This document shows, piece by piece, positions 1-11,869 of a DNA stretch of 64,000 nt. The position numbers were made by a program, and so were the translations under genes. This DNA is from Nymphaea colorata. Taxonomy: Eukaryota > Streptophyta > Magnoliopsida > Nymphaeales > Nymphaeaceae. Positions within the stretch are counted from its first letter, which is position 1. Every line of letters begins with the position of its first letter. Where the stretch lies: assembly GCF_008831285.2 (NCBI RefSeq), contig NC_045141.1, positions 25,905,315-25,969,314 of the forward strand. Reading direction: 5' to 3'. Under the pieces are notes generated by a model that worked only from the letters and a program-made list of their open reading frames with translations, was not told the DNA's origin and searched no databases.

Positions 1-819
1 AGTCTCCCGCGAGCTCGGGAGGGAATCGGCACCTAAATTCGCTGCTCCTTCCTGGACCTGGGGGCGAGGGCGTGTGATCCGAGGGAGACTCAGGGAAGCG
101 ACTCGGTGGTGGACTCCCCGAGGGTCGCGGATCAGCCGGGAGGGGGCGCTTTTTTCACGGCGAGAGTGCTACCGGAGGGGACGAAGAAGGCCCGCGAGTT
201 AAAAGGGGCCGAGCGGGTTCCCGCGTACACGAAAGCCGTGAAACAACGAGGACGGTTGATTTCGGCCCCGTTGCTGACGTGTACGGCTCAGATGGTTTCG
301 AACTTCCTCGAAGTTTTGTCTGCGTCTTCCTCCTCTGCACGCAAATTCAGGGAGGGTCGCCCTCGGTTTTTAAACTCTGACTAACTGCCCTCCCGAAGAC
401 TCAGAAATTACAAGAAATCCAGTGGCTTCCTCACGTAATTTGGGGTAAACTCATGCGCTAAGTTACGTTTCCCTCGTGCCTTTAAAAAAGGGCCACCCTA
501 CAGGGAAACTGCCTTGAGGCGTCAACCTCGGCCAGACCGGGACGGTAAAACGGGTCGGGTCATTCTAAATTGCCATTCTTAAAATCAGATCTTGATTTGG
601 ATCCATATCCAAGTTTGGATCAGCAGGAAACCTCGTTCCCGAACTCGAATCTTCTTATAATTGTTGGGTCCCCCCACCCTTCTCTTTCAACTTTTTCCCT
701 GGGAAAACGACTGTTTGAGAAAATGATGGGTAAGGTTTTTGGCTTTCACATTATTATCGAGGCCAAAGGTGTGGAAGGAACCTTGGTAGAAGCACGAGAA
801 AGGCTATCCAGACCACGTT

Positions 820-889
820 CATGGTGTTTTTATATGTTTCATTATTCATTCATGGTGTTTTTATATGTTTCATTATTCATTCATGGTGT
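820..889. repeat. 31-bp tandem repeat, about 2.3 copies
   Basis: The unit begins with catggtgttt and recurs at 820, 851 and 882, the third copy being partial. The copies are identical where both are complete. It lies in the AT-rich spacer and has no evident function. Confidence 0.85.
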
Positions 890-1102
890 TTCATTTGGCA
901 AGGGTTTCACACTTCTGCTGCCAAACACATTCTTTTGGTGTGCTTTTTTGACTTTCCAGTGGGAACACCTTTTCTATGAAAGTGGACTCGCTCGCACCTG
1001 GGAAGTGGTTTCATACTGTTTGTGACAACATTTTTTGTTTCAACTAATTAGGTGCCCAAAAAATTCTAGTCACTTTTCAATATAATAAATCAGAATATAT
1101 AT

Positions 1103-1208
1103 CATACATTATGTATACATATATCTCTTGATTCATTGAGATTTATGTGCTGTAGTTGGTCATCATAATGTATACATACATTATGTATACATATATCTCT
1201 TGATACAT
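1103..1208. repeat. 30-bp direct repeat with a palindromic core
   Basis: A segment that starts catacattatgtatacat and ends in ctcttgat occurs at about 1103 and again at about 1172. Just before the second copy the sequence ataatgtatacatacattat forms an imperfect palindrome. This is probably the remnant of a small terminal-inverted element or slippage in AT-rich DNA. Confidence 0.6.
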
Positions 1209-3465
1209 ATGTATGCTTGCTTCCGCGAGAAATTAATTATCCAGTGGCAAACCCATGATCTCTAACTGCTTCAAATCCTAAAAGGAGAAATTCTGTACTT
1301 AGTTTGAAACTTATGGGACATCCTATACTGTTCAAGAACTTAAGTGGATCAATAATTTAAAAAGGTATAGCTGAAACAACTTCTTGTCCGCCATGAACCC
1401 TTGTCCACCTTTAAGAACTGTTCATATTAAACTCATGATGGAACTTTACTAAAAACTCATGAATCAATTCATTTCGAATAAGTAAGACACCAAAATATCA
1501 ACATAATTTCATTTGAATGAACCGGCTTTAACTGTATATCATTCAATTTCCATGATATAAAGTATAAAAATGTCCGTGTTGTCTTCAACAACTATCAGAT
1601 ATAATATTCTAACCAATCACTTTATGCCACTTCAAAAATCAATGGTTGTTCAAGTGCCAAATGCTGTTCAGATAACTGACTCATTTGTTTGAACTAGCCA
1701 ATCCGAATGCAACTTATCAGCCGATCTGATAAGATTTGGCTACTTCATCTTAACAGCAAGTGTTTAAAGGGTGTTGTATCTTAGTTTCTTGTTTATGATG
1801 CATTAATCTTGCACCTGCTTCATTTCTTCTTCTTCTTCTTCACACTTTCATATTGTACCTTGGCAATTAATTAATTCTGACGGAATATTTGCTTTAAAAT
1901 GGTCTGATTGCCGGAGAAGTTTCGTCCCTCCCTCATCCCCATGGTGGCGCAAAGAGAGAAGGTCGCCGGATTCTGTAGGAGAAGTCACCGCCGATGCAAC
2001 GTGATGGGAAAGATGCTTACTTTAGAGTTGCATTTGAGCTGTTAGCACATGAGGTTGCTTAAGGATCATTTCCCGTCCAGTCCTCCAACATGACAAATCA
2101 ATTCTGAACCTTATGAAACAGTTATTGCAATTTCTACATGTCATATGTCCTGAAAAATCAGTGGTCTTTTCTTTCTGTTATAGTTAATCTCATGCATTGT
2201 CGCCGCATCTACTGAAATTTATCTGTTTCAATTGGCTTGCATGAAGCAGTAACAATTGAGATGAATGAGAATTCACAGATGAATTCCAAAGATTCCTACA
2301 ACATCTTGCAAAGGGAAAAGGCCATTTATTTAAACCGTCGGTCGAAGAACAATGTGAACAGATCGGAAACCCTCACGGGTGAAGCTGGATTTGTTTCACA
2401 CTTGAATGTAGATCTAGCAATCTTTGATAATATCTGTTCAGCAAAGACGGGATTGAACTAATCAAAACCATTGCCATGTTCACATGTCAAGTCCACTCGT
2501 ATCTCCATCATCTACGGTGTGGGGCTAGGAATGTTTCTTTGCGCTATAGTTTCAAAATTTTAATTGAGACCGAAATATAAAATTCTCAAATTTTTATACA
2601 TGTTAAACTAAAGTTTCTGAAATTTACATATAAGTTTTCGAAGTTTTAGCTCTGATACGGATAAAGGTAGAAGTGTGGAGAGATGGCTTGCAGTTTCACT
2701 GATCAGTGCTTGTTTAATTGAAGGCAACGTTAATTTTTTGGCTCAATTTGTGGAATTCATTTAGTTTGTTTATTGTTTGGAATTTCACCTTTACGTATTT
2801 CAATTTTGTTGGGTCTCTTTTTCCATACTAGCAAAGATATGGTATGACAAACTTGAATACCAACAGGCTACGAGCATGAAGATAAATTAAAGCTCAAAAC
2901 TGAAACAGACGCCATTTTTTAAACAAGATTACTGCAGTATCTGTCTCGTTCGATTTTAGTTGTTCGACGTGTTCAAGAAACAAAAGGAGGGAGAAGAAGA
3001 GCTTGGGTTGGGAGCCACGAGAATACAGTAGAGACCGGAGAATATGAGCATCAAGAGAAACAAAGCAACATTCCATGGCGAAACTCATGCAAATAAATGC
3101 TTGGGACCATGGAGGCGGCCAATTCAAAGGCATTTCCCGAGTCTCCTGCATTTTGGAGAAAGAAAATGCCACACCCTAGCTCTATCCGATTAAGTTGGAA
3201 GAGAATCAGTGTCAGATCCAATAGCTCAATTCTTTCATTCATGGCTCTGCGAAACCATTGGAGACAAAAGCAGTTTCTCCATGAGCCAGTGACCAGGGTC
3301 ACCCTCCTTCGGCAACACCGTCATCATTCATCACCGGCAACAGATAAAAGGATAAACCAAGAACATCAGAACATCATCATCGCGATGACCACCACCATCT
3401 TGATCTCATCATCTTCAGAGGCTACGCGTCGCATGCCAATTAATCCACTAAAGTGACAATCCCCG

Positions 3466-3765
3466 GAATATGGACGTCGTCGTCCTCCACGAGGAGAGCC
3501 TACAAGTCGGTGTACAGCCGACGGGAATCCGGCGCTTCGGCTTCTGTCGAGTCTCGCCGGGCGGCAGCATTGGGGCTGCAAGTCGGATCGCCGTTACTGA
3601 TCGAGCGTGCCACCTGGAAGGGTCCCGGTGGACAGGAACTCGTGGGCCAGGTAGCACGCGCGGGAATGATGGTAGGTCGGCAGCCGCGGCCGCCTCAGCT
3701 GGGGCGCTTCGCCTCTCTGCCGTCAATCCCGTCTTTTCATTTTCCTTCGCTTTTGACGCCGTCGC
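3466..3765 (-). pseudogene. Dead copy of the small conserved plant protein encoded at 8954-9361
   Basis: Read on the minus strand, this stretch follows the gene at 8954-9361 in order: a basic start beginning AS-K (parent ASKKRRFKDEIDA), then AYLAHEFLSTGTLPG (parent ACYLAHEFLSRGTLLG), then YTDL followed by a stop, and finally ALLVEDDDVHIPGIV (parent VLLKDDGVHLPGIV). These pieces lie in different frames, so several indels and at least two stops separate them, and no continuous product is possible. It is a duplicated, decayed copy about 5 kb from the intact one. An independent functional gene is very unlikely. Confidence 0.75.
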
Positions 3766-3835
3766 GTCTTAGTGAAGTTTGCATGCGCCTTTTTTTCGTG
3801 CGTCGGTTATGTACGTTCTTTAAAAAAAAAAAGGT

Positions 3836-3968
3836 GTTCTTGTAATTTAAAACGATGCGTTTTTTAAATTAATTAATTTAATTTTAAATTTTTATTTTAA
3901 TCTATTTTTTATGTAAATAAGAGGTACTTTTGTCATTAACTATATTAACACATAAAATTTTATGCACC
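3836..3968. repeat. Dispersed AT-rich repeat, copy 1
   Basis: This segment runs from gttcttgtaatttaaaa through a T-rich stretch to gtcattaacta and an end like gaaattttatgca. A second copy, similar over its whole length, lies at about 23449-23606 in intron 1 of the F-box gene. Both copies are in the same orientation and share the end with the gtcattaactat motif. The family is not recognised; it may be the end of a larger retroelement. Confidence 0.6.
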
Positions 3969-3970
3969 CA

Positions 3971-5991
3971 GCGATCAAATGAGAAAAACAAAGCAGGAAT
4001 GGAAAGCTCAACAGAGAAAGATTCCTCTTGTAAATTAGGAAGAAGAGGGAAGACAAGCGCTAAGCTATTTGCACTCAATGAAGAGCTCGTTTGATAACAG
4101 TTCTAGATATAGGAGGAATTAGGATGTCATGCCATGTTTTCCATACATATATTGTGCCTATAGATAGAACATTGATATGATGAAACCAGGAACAAATAAC
4201 GTGTCTGCTCTGTCGGGCGTTTGATAATGGTAAGATTAATGTGCCTTAAATCTCAGCTTTTCATTCAAGTTTTGAGCCTCAATCAAACTCACCTGTTAAT
4301 TAAAAGTTTGAATTTGATCAGTTACAGCTCTATTGAAATTTCTTCGACAACATGTAATTGACGTACAACTAAGTTGGAGAAAAGCATATGGTTAAATAAT
4401 TCGATCAGTTCATTTTTAAACGGCCTTATATATTATTTCATGCAAAGGGAAATAACTGGTGTGTATTAAATGCAACGCACTACGCACGACATTTTTCGAT
4501 CGAGAGAGACAGAGATGTTGCAATATAATCGCTGACCATGCGGACGGTGTGAGCAAAATGCAAGTTTCCCTCTTTCCTTCTCATGTCACGGCCGACAACG
4601 TGACGGTTGGACGTACGCCAGTGGACCTACCCCTCTGTGCATTGACACGTGAGGGGCGGGTTAATTTCTACTCCAGGAGAAGCACCCTATCGAAATCTCT
4701 CCATCGTCATCAATCTTAATCGGTTGGCGTCGTTCGTTCTTCTCTGCCGACTCCCTGCTCTGATTTTGCTTCACCTCATAGAATCAATGGCGTCTTCTTT
4801 GTTTCTCGTCTTCATGACGACATGAACTCCTTCATCAGCAGCCGTAGCATTCCACTGCCTCGTGAGTGCTAACTCCAACCCGACGCCATGGACAGATAAC
4901 AGATTTGAAAACTGTGAAATAAAAAGAAAGCCCGAAGAAGGTAGGAAATATGTCAGCACAGTTGACGGATCTGTTGCGGCCGGCTGGAGAGACTCATTCC
5001 CTTGTATCATCAATTGTCCTCTGTCCCTCCTTTTTCCCTTGCTGTTACACTCAGTCACATCTCCATTGCATCGTAGAGGGCCCCTCAGCTAGAATTTCAA
5101 CCGGAGGAGCCAGAGCCTCAGCTCCGTCCGGTGATATTCTTCTCTGAAAGGAAATGAATGATCGGTGTGATCATCAGAACCGACGGCGACGATGGCAGGC
5201 CGCCGTTTATCACCTGATCTCCTCTAGAATTGCAGAATCGGATTGTTAGAGAGTTTGCCTTGTGCGTCTTGTGAAAGCGATCATCCGGTTGCGTCTCTTC
5301 TTTCTAGTTAAGCCACGCTTTTTGTGTTTTGTATTAGACACATCCCAAGCGAAGTACATCTGTTTTGTATTAGACATCCTACGAAACCATTTCAAAAAAT
5401 TTTAACATAGAAAAAAATTGTACAGTTGATTGTTAAATGAGATCCGATTCAATTCTAAGAAATGGTGTTCGAATTCGCATAAATATGAATTTAATTTTAA
5501 ATGTATATCCAATGCTTTTACATTTTAAAAATCGGTTAGATTTGTAAGTGTAAGAATCAAATTCAGATCACGCCAAATTGTAAACTCGGATGAATTCTAT
5601 CTAAATATATAAATATCTATAAAGCAGATAATATCTCTAAATAAAATTTGATCGGTTGACATTCGTAAACAAAGAATTCCTTTCTGTGTTTGGGTGTAAC
5701 ACGCAAATCGGATCCAACCCGGATGACAACTGTACATTAATATTATATGAACTTAAAATATCTACATTTACTTTTAAAGCTTTTTCCAAAAGGGAGGCCG
5801 ACGTATTCGGTTACTACTTGCAGCCCGTGAGCGGGGCCCATGGCTCTCTCCCCTTTCGGTCGAAGGCGTGGGACCCACGTCCAACCTTTTGGCGCTTCGG
5901 GTTCCTCGACTCGGCGCCGGACAGCTCGGCTCAGCCACGGTTATTTGGAGAGTTCGTTTCTATCCCATTCTCTCTCTCTCTCTCTCTCTCT

Positions 5992-6028
<37 letters not shown>

Positions 6029-6454
6029 TAGTTAACTTTAATATAGATTAAGAGAAGGTGGAAATTGGTTTGTCAAGAACATAGTGATGGATTTGACATC
6101 GGAGCCATACAGTTTTACTCAAGAGAGTACATATATATACGTAAATTTTAATTTAGGAGAAACAAAAAAGGACCGTTTTGTATAATGTAAAATATCATGA
6201 TGCCAACGATAACTTATATCATTAAGTTATATGTGATTCTAACTATGCCAATGGTTCACAAAGTAAATAAAAATTTGTTGCCTAAAAATCAGTTATTATA
6301 TTGGCATTAAAAAAGGTTTGTAATGTGATAATAGTTTGTGATGGTTTTAACAATAATTTATGCTCCTTTTTAATGGGTATTTTTTCATTTGATGCATAGT
6401 AAACCATGCAGTTCTCCGGTAGGGGAACTAGTTCAATAACCTTAATGTTTTAAG

Positions 6455-6496
<42 letters not shown>

Positions 6497-8950
6497 TAAA
6501 TATATGAAATTATTAACATAAAAAAAAGTAAAGTTTGTGAGGGTAGTGTAGGCAACTGCCCAACTAGCCACCATGTGGTTCCGCCACTGACCGACTCATG
6601 CAGTCGATGGGGCTGAAGGAGGCTGCGTTTGTCCTCCCTTTCTTCTTGAGATGGTAAACCAGGAAGGAAGTTAGAAACGAAAAGACGCTTGATCGAACTT
6701 GAGGCCAGCTTTTGCCGTTTGTGGGCAAAAACAAGAGATAGACATTGGCAGAATCAATAGTGCAAGACCTGTTTTTGAGATAATAGTTAAAAGGTGAAAG
6801 GCTATGTGCAACTCTGCTGAAATGTGTTCTCACCGAACAACTCGTGGGCCTCTCAAGCCCAGATCTTCTCATTATTGAAAAATCTCCATACGTTACAGCA
6901 ACATTTAAGCTTAAATGGATCCATCGTCATCTATTCATCTGTAAGCAACTTTGAATTTCACATCGTGGAATTAAAGACATATGAAACATATGAGAAGCTT
7001 GTTTGTCTGGTTTTATATATATATATATATAACAAGTAACTAACAGGCCCTCATATACGAAACTTGATAAGAAGGATCTAAGCCATCGATTTCGATGAGA
7101 TCAAATGGTGAAAATTAAATTGTAAACATAAACGTTTTTTTTTTTTCAAGTCTGAAATACTCCTGGAAAGAGAGAGAAATTTGATAGGAAACTCATTTAT
7201 TTCCTCTTTTGAAAAGGTGCTTTGGGTTATTGAAAAAGAGGTTTGACTTCTATATGTGCAATTTATTCTCTACCGTCTAACCTCATCAAGTTCGATATAT
7301 AAGGGTCTGCCGGTTCTTTTATATAGGTAAGGGTTTCGTTTAAGGAAATTCATTTATTTTCATTTTTTCTCTCTCCTCCTTTAAAAAGTATTCTCCACCA
7401 TCTGATTTTTTTAGAGTTGACGGCTGAGATGATTTCTTTCAAAGTCTGGTATATGAGGGTTTGTATGCATATGTGTATATGCCCCACTGTTAGACCCATT
7501 GCTAGTCCATTATCCATGAATGCTTCAATATATAGGACACAAAATTCAGAAGCCCTCACTTTCCTCCAAGGAACTTTGTTGTATGATGGATATTTATAAA
7601 AATTGAAAATTCACACAACTCCAAACGTACTCAATTTGGATGCCTGATGACAATAAATAAAACAACGTACTCGAAGAATCTCTGGCTTGGAGTATGCGAT
7701 GTATAGTACAGCGCTGATCATCAGATCAAGGGACGACGATTAAGAAGAAAAGCGTGAATTTGGAATTAAGATTGCGTTATTTTCAATCAGAAACGTTACT
7801 AACTCACTGCGTTATCGAATTGGAATTTACTGACGCCATCAATAATTACAAAGGTAGAGAAAAAAGAAAATAACCTTGTCCTCGGTTGACTCCAAGAAGG
7901 CGAGAAGAGTTTTACGCTCTTAGCAATATTATCACAGACCAAAATGCATGGGAATTACCATTTGAAGCCAATTCCAGAAACCTTGGATGTAATCAAATTA
8001 TCAGTAACTAGAATATATTAAAAAATATGGTGTGAAAAAGATTTTATATACATATATGTACACGTCTACATGCATGTATGTATATATTTGTGTATTATAT
8101 GGTTTACCAACTTTACTTTTATGAAAGAATAAAGCATGGTAGCCTTAAGATCCAAACGTGCACCCACCCGGTTTATTGAAACTAGACATCAGAAGAAATC
8201 TGTTGAGCATAAAAGTAGACAAAACAAATTAAAAAATAATGTGAAATACCGCTACATTCAATGGATGCTTCAATATTTGGACTAGAATAAGGCGGGTTGT
8301 AGTATTTTCTAGATGCTCTACTTCTCTTGCTTTGGAGTTGATGAAATGGTAGCATTCGCCAAGAAAGCTCCGCCCAACTGGCTAAAAGGTCATCAAACTG
8401 AAGGAGGTCAAGAATGGTATCAAAAGTAAGAAAAGAAACGATTTGAGGGCACGCATTTATTTATCAAGAACAACAGGAACGTTCTGAAAAAGATCAAACG
8501 AGCAGACGTAAGAGTAAGGGTGGATTCATGAGAACGCAACCACAAAGACCATGGGCTCACACCCACCCCGCCACTCGGCCATCTCGGGCTCGTTCTCTTC
8601 GCGGTGAGTTTCGTAGACTCAACTGGAGTAGCCGATCAAAGAATGGGAGCCAAGAACGCGGCTTCTCAGAAAAATTAGTCACCACAACAATCTGTCAGTA
8701 TTTCACAGCCCCATAAGGATGACGATGATCATGACGATCATCATCCTGGAATTATCACCACACTAATCAACAACAACAACAACATGAACAAAAAAGCAAG
8801 AACAGCAACCGGACATCGTCATTATCAATATATCATCAGCATGAGTTCGTCGCCACGACCATTGATCACCTTCATCCCACCATGGGCATGGGCAACCCTT
8901 GAAGGTGCCTGGAACTCCGAGTGACAACATCTGCAACGTCCGCATCCGCC
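3971..8950. other. No recognisable gene; AT-rich spacer with microsatellites
   Basis: I find no supportable coding region on either strand. There is a (CT)n(TA)n tract near 5969-6027, a (TA)n tract near 6460-6492 and a short one near 7013-7030. Segment 6549-6590 resembles the end of the hAT-like element described at 10165. The open frames at 4459-5147 overlap each other on both strands and match no family I know. Confidence 0.5.
6549..6590 (+). mobile_element. hAT-like element end (remnant)
   Basis: The sequence contains ggcaactgccca, then gccaccatgtgg, and ends ttccgccactg. The same blocks appear in reverse complement at the left end of the element at 10165-10347, and the ccgccactg end is typical of plant hAT termini. 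The opposite end of this copy was not located. Confidence 0.4.
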
Positions 8951-8953
8951 GGC

Positions 8954-9361
8954 TCACATACCGATCCATCTGGCGAGCTGACTGGGGTTGACGATGCCCG
9001 GAAGATGGACGCCGTCGTCCTTGAGGAGGACGGACACGTCGGCGTACGTCTGACAGGCTCCCGTCGAGGCTCCACCCGGTTGCCGTTCGGCTTCAGCTAA
9101 ATTCTTCGGCTCGGAGGAAGCCGTCCGAGTCGGCGCGTCGTGACGGTCGAAGGCGCGACCGAGGAGGGTCCCACGTGAGAGGAACTCGTGGGCCAGGTAG
9201 CACGCCAGGAGGTGGTTGGTCGCGGTCGTCTGCGGCTTCGACTTCGACTTGAGCGTCGGCTGGCTCGGCTCTGTGCCCTTCGACGCCGGGGCGTCAATCT
9301 CGTCCTTAAATCTCCTCTTCTTTGACGCCCTTAATTCCACGTGGCAGTCGCTAGACATCAT
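8954..9361 (-). CDS. Small conserved plant protein (resembles proteins annotated as embryo sac development arrest 6-like)
   Basis: A single-exon frame encodes 135 residues. The N-terminal third is basic (KKRRFKDEID, about residues 14-23). The central block LLACYLAHEFLSRGTLLG (about residues 51-68) and the C-terminal block DVSVLLKDDGVHLPGIVN (about 109-126), followed by a short LARW-containing tail, are the conserved parts of a small land-plant family that I recall from genome annotations under the name EDA6-like. The biochemical function is unknown, and the name is from memory. The Met at 9361 is chosen because it opens the frame just ahead of the basic block. A TATA-like site lies upstream at 9724-9731, giving a CT-rich leader of roughly 330 nt. 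A broken duplicate lies at 3466-3765. Confidence 0.7.
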   Translation of the reverse strand: MMSSDCHVELRASKKRRFKDEIDAPASKGTEPSQPTLKSKSKPQTTATNHLLACYLAHEFLSRGTLLGRAFDRHDAPTRTASSEPKNLAEAERQPGGASTGACQTYADVSVLLKDDGVHLPGIVNPSQLARWIGM

Positions 9362-9723
9362 AGGGGCGCTCTTCCCACGTCAGCAAAGCAATCGCCCGCT
9401 AAAGAGGAAGGAAAAAGAGGAGAGAGGACAACGAAAGGGGGAAAATTTTTCGACAAGTAAAGGCGGAAGGAACGAGGGAAGCTGTGAGAGGAACGCGAAT
9501 CCGGCTATGGCCGTCAGGGACCTCCGGCAAAGTAGGCCGGAAAACGGCGAATCTCATGCCGAAAAATAGTCCCGGCGAGAAGCGCGTGCACTTCGGCGTC
9601 CACAGAAGGACAGAGAGAGCAGACGAGAGGGAGAGATTGGGGGAGAAGAGAGAGAGAGAAAAAAAAGAATCAGAGAGCCACTGAGTTGGGGAAGGGGGAA
9701 AGACAAGCCCCCCCAGGTCGGTG

Positions 9724-9731
9724 TATATATA
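9724..9731 (-). promoter_or_regulatory. TATA box of the gene at 8954-9361
   Basis: The minus strand reads CCC-TATATATA-CACC, followed by a pyrimidine-rich stretch down to about 9600. Its position fits a transcription start near 9695. Confidence 0.5.
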
Positions 9732-9749
9732 GGGATAGGGCGTCGAGAA

Positions 9750-11400
9750 CGCCATCGGATGAGCATAAAATGTCGAGAACGCCACTAGGGCACGGAGAGA
9801 CGTTTGGAGTATTACGTACGACACCCTTGGGTACCAAAAGAAAGACGCAAAGGTACAGAGGGACGTTTTCGGGTATTCATCTTCATATTGCGGTCCACAT
9901 CCCCAATCGGATCATACCCGAAACATCATGGTTTGATCCATATGAACGGGTCGGATTCGGGTGCCATCTAACTATGGTTGGTATTTGACTTAAGCTGTTG
10001 GACTTGGTCCCAATGGACTTGGATTTTGGACTGAAAAAAGTATAGTGAATCCAATCAAATTCGACCGAGATCTGGATCATATTTTCTTAAACACATATGA
10101 GACATTTGGAGTCGTGTTTTCTTCTTTTCAATGGGAAATGTGTTCGGAGTATATAAACTTTGAACCAGTAGGGTAGCCACATGTGGGCCAGGGTGGGCAG
10201 TTGCCCACTCCAGTTCTTTAAAATTCATTTATTGTTATATTGAAAAATTAATATTTATTATATATATATATATATATAGGTGCCCTTCTAGATATAAATG
10301 TTTATAAACATGTGTCCCTCCAACGAATTTTTCTAGTTCCGCCACTGCAGTGAGTCTATTGTTTTATCGTGAAAAACTATGTCATATTATTTCTCGTACC
10401 TGTATTATTATATCCACCAAAATAGAATTTGGACACACTTTAACACTTTTTTACATCTAAACTGATTTAAACTACTTAATTTTTTGGATTCAGTTTTTTT
10501 AGAGTTATTGTTCATTAACTTGTAATGTTTTTATTTATATCATTGATCTATTTAAATGTTGTGTATATAGATATTATTTTCTAAAATTGTTGTCTTAAAT
10601 TGGCCCATTAGGCTGATTTTAGTAACACTTGCTTGAAATATTTTCTCATTTAGTATTCTTTGCTGGGTTGTTGATAGGCTTTCTTATTTTACAGAACATA
10701 GAGGTGGGGGGCTCATTTTGTTCGTCGAAAACACACAGGATCCATTTCTAAGGCTTACTGAATTTGTCCTTTAAATTTCTGTCAAAAAATATGTAAGTTC
10801 TTGGTGAATTGTGTGAAAAATATGTGAAATTGGCCTTTAAACAACGATTGATAGACCATGGGGACAATATTTCTCTACATTGGGTCAAAAGAAAGGTCTG
10901 GAAATCACCATCTCCTAAGGATTTTCACGTCTTCGTCACTCCATGTACAGGAAAAATGAGTATCTGCAGAATCACGTTGTTAAAATGTTATGAAATCTTG
11001 GCCACTAATTGTGGCAATCAATGTGCGCCACCGGAGTAACTTTTCATCTTGGGCCACAGCATTTGTTTTCAAAATGGTTAAGATGAGAAGGACTGATGAT
11101 AGAGAGATCTTTCGTAAGATGCCTGTAGGGCTGCCCAACTAAGATCACAGTTAAATTTAAAACATTAAGGTTAGTATTAATCTATCGGCCAAATGGTTTG
11201 AATTTCTCTTCCTGATTTGGAAGGAAACGGACATCTCTGTCTGCCCATGCCCATATAAGCCTGTAAGTCTAGCACATTAGATCTCCCTGCAGATGTCACT
11301 GATCTGAGATCAGTTATTTGAAATTAAGTTCTTACCCATCATAGTTACTACACATTCCAAGGGTTTTCTTTATTCCAAAAGATTAAACTATCTTGCAAAC
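9750..11400. other. No recognisable gene apart from a short hAT-like element
   Basis: This is an AT-rich spacer. The open frame at 10809-11039 matches no family I know. I see no RNA gene. Confidence 0.5.
10165..10347. mobile_element. Short hAT-like non-autonomous element
   Basis: The left end starts cagtagggtagccacatgtgg and carries gggcagttgccc; the right end finishes ctagttccgccactg. Read inward, the two ends are imperfect inverted repeats (CAGTAGGGTAG against CAGTGGCGGAA). The interior is AT-rich and non-coding, with a (TA)n run. I could not find a convincing 8-bp target duplication, so the exact ends are uncertain. A related end lies at 6549-6590. Confidence 0.45.
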
Positions 11401-11860
11401 ATGTGTATTAAATTGAAAACTGTCATCATGGAACTCATGAATGAGTAAATTCAATTTGTAAGATCTGTGGATGTAGGAATTCATTCCGAACCACACGAAA
11501 ACATTTATTGTGTTCTCTAATTTCCCTTCACGGCATAAAAAGGTATTGTGATATGAGGGATTTCAGTAGTAGAAGAACCATCTGCTGTTCATCCTTGAAA
11601 CAAATCGTCATTATGGCTCAAGAAATTTACAAATGTTCAAGAAACAAGATCAAACAATTATTGAGTGTGTGATAGGTTTTAAATTCATTCCTGATGAGCT
11701 TGCTGTTATAGGCAAACCCACAGATGATGAAGACAAAGTCTTTTGGCTTGGTCATGGGTTAGGCTTACGTTATGAAACCTTCATGGCATAGTGATATGTT
11801 TTTTCTGTTAATCGAGAAGATGCTGAAGACCCTCAGGATTGACCCAGCATAGTTGCAGAG
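11400..11860 (+). mobile_element. Ty1/copia fossil, 5' part (LTR end and gag debris)
   Basis: The segment gtggatgtagg...ccgaaccaca near 11467-11495 is the same signature seen in the copia LTRs at about 28091 and 36100. About 200 bases further on, the plus strand codes DELAVIGKP and DEDKVFWL (11690-11760), which match the conserved part of copia gag (UBN2-type domain). The order LTR then gag is that of an element's 5' end. It is broken in several places and no complete frame remains. It is old. Confidence 0.6.
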
Positions 11861-11869
11861 GGAGAGATA

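Larger units (their letters stand above)
1..3440. other. No recognisable gene; GC-rich left edge, then AT-rich spacer
   Basis: Bases 1-400 are clearly GC-richer than what follows and could be the 5' end or promoter of a gene lying to the left, but no protein family is recognisable in any frame. The open frame at 570-1025 contains a short tandem repeat and looks like chance. The frames at 2237-2461 and 2894-3456 match nothing I know and overlap on both strands. I annotate no gene here. Confidence 0.5.

Noticed and set aside
570-1025. 151-codon open frame on the plus strand
   Set aside because: No ATG at its first codon, contains a tandem repeat, and no family is recognised.
4780-5092. Possible small secreted protein starting MASSLFLVFMTT
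   Set aside because: Stops after 12 codons; the downstream frame has no homology and an opposite-strand frame overlaps it.
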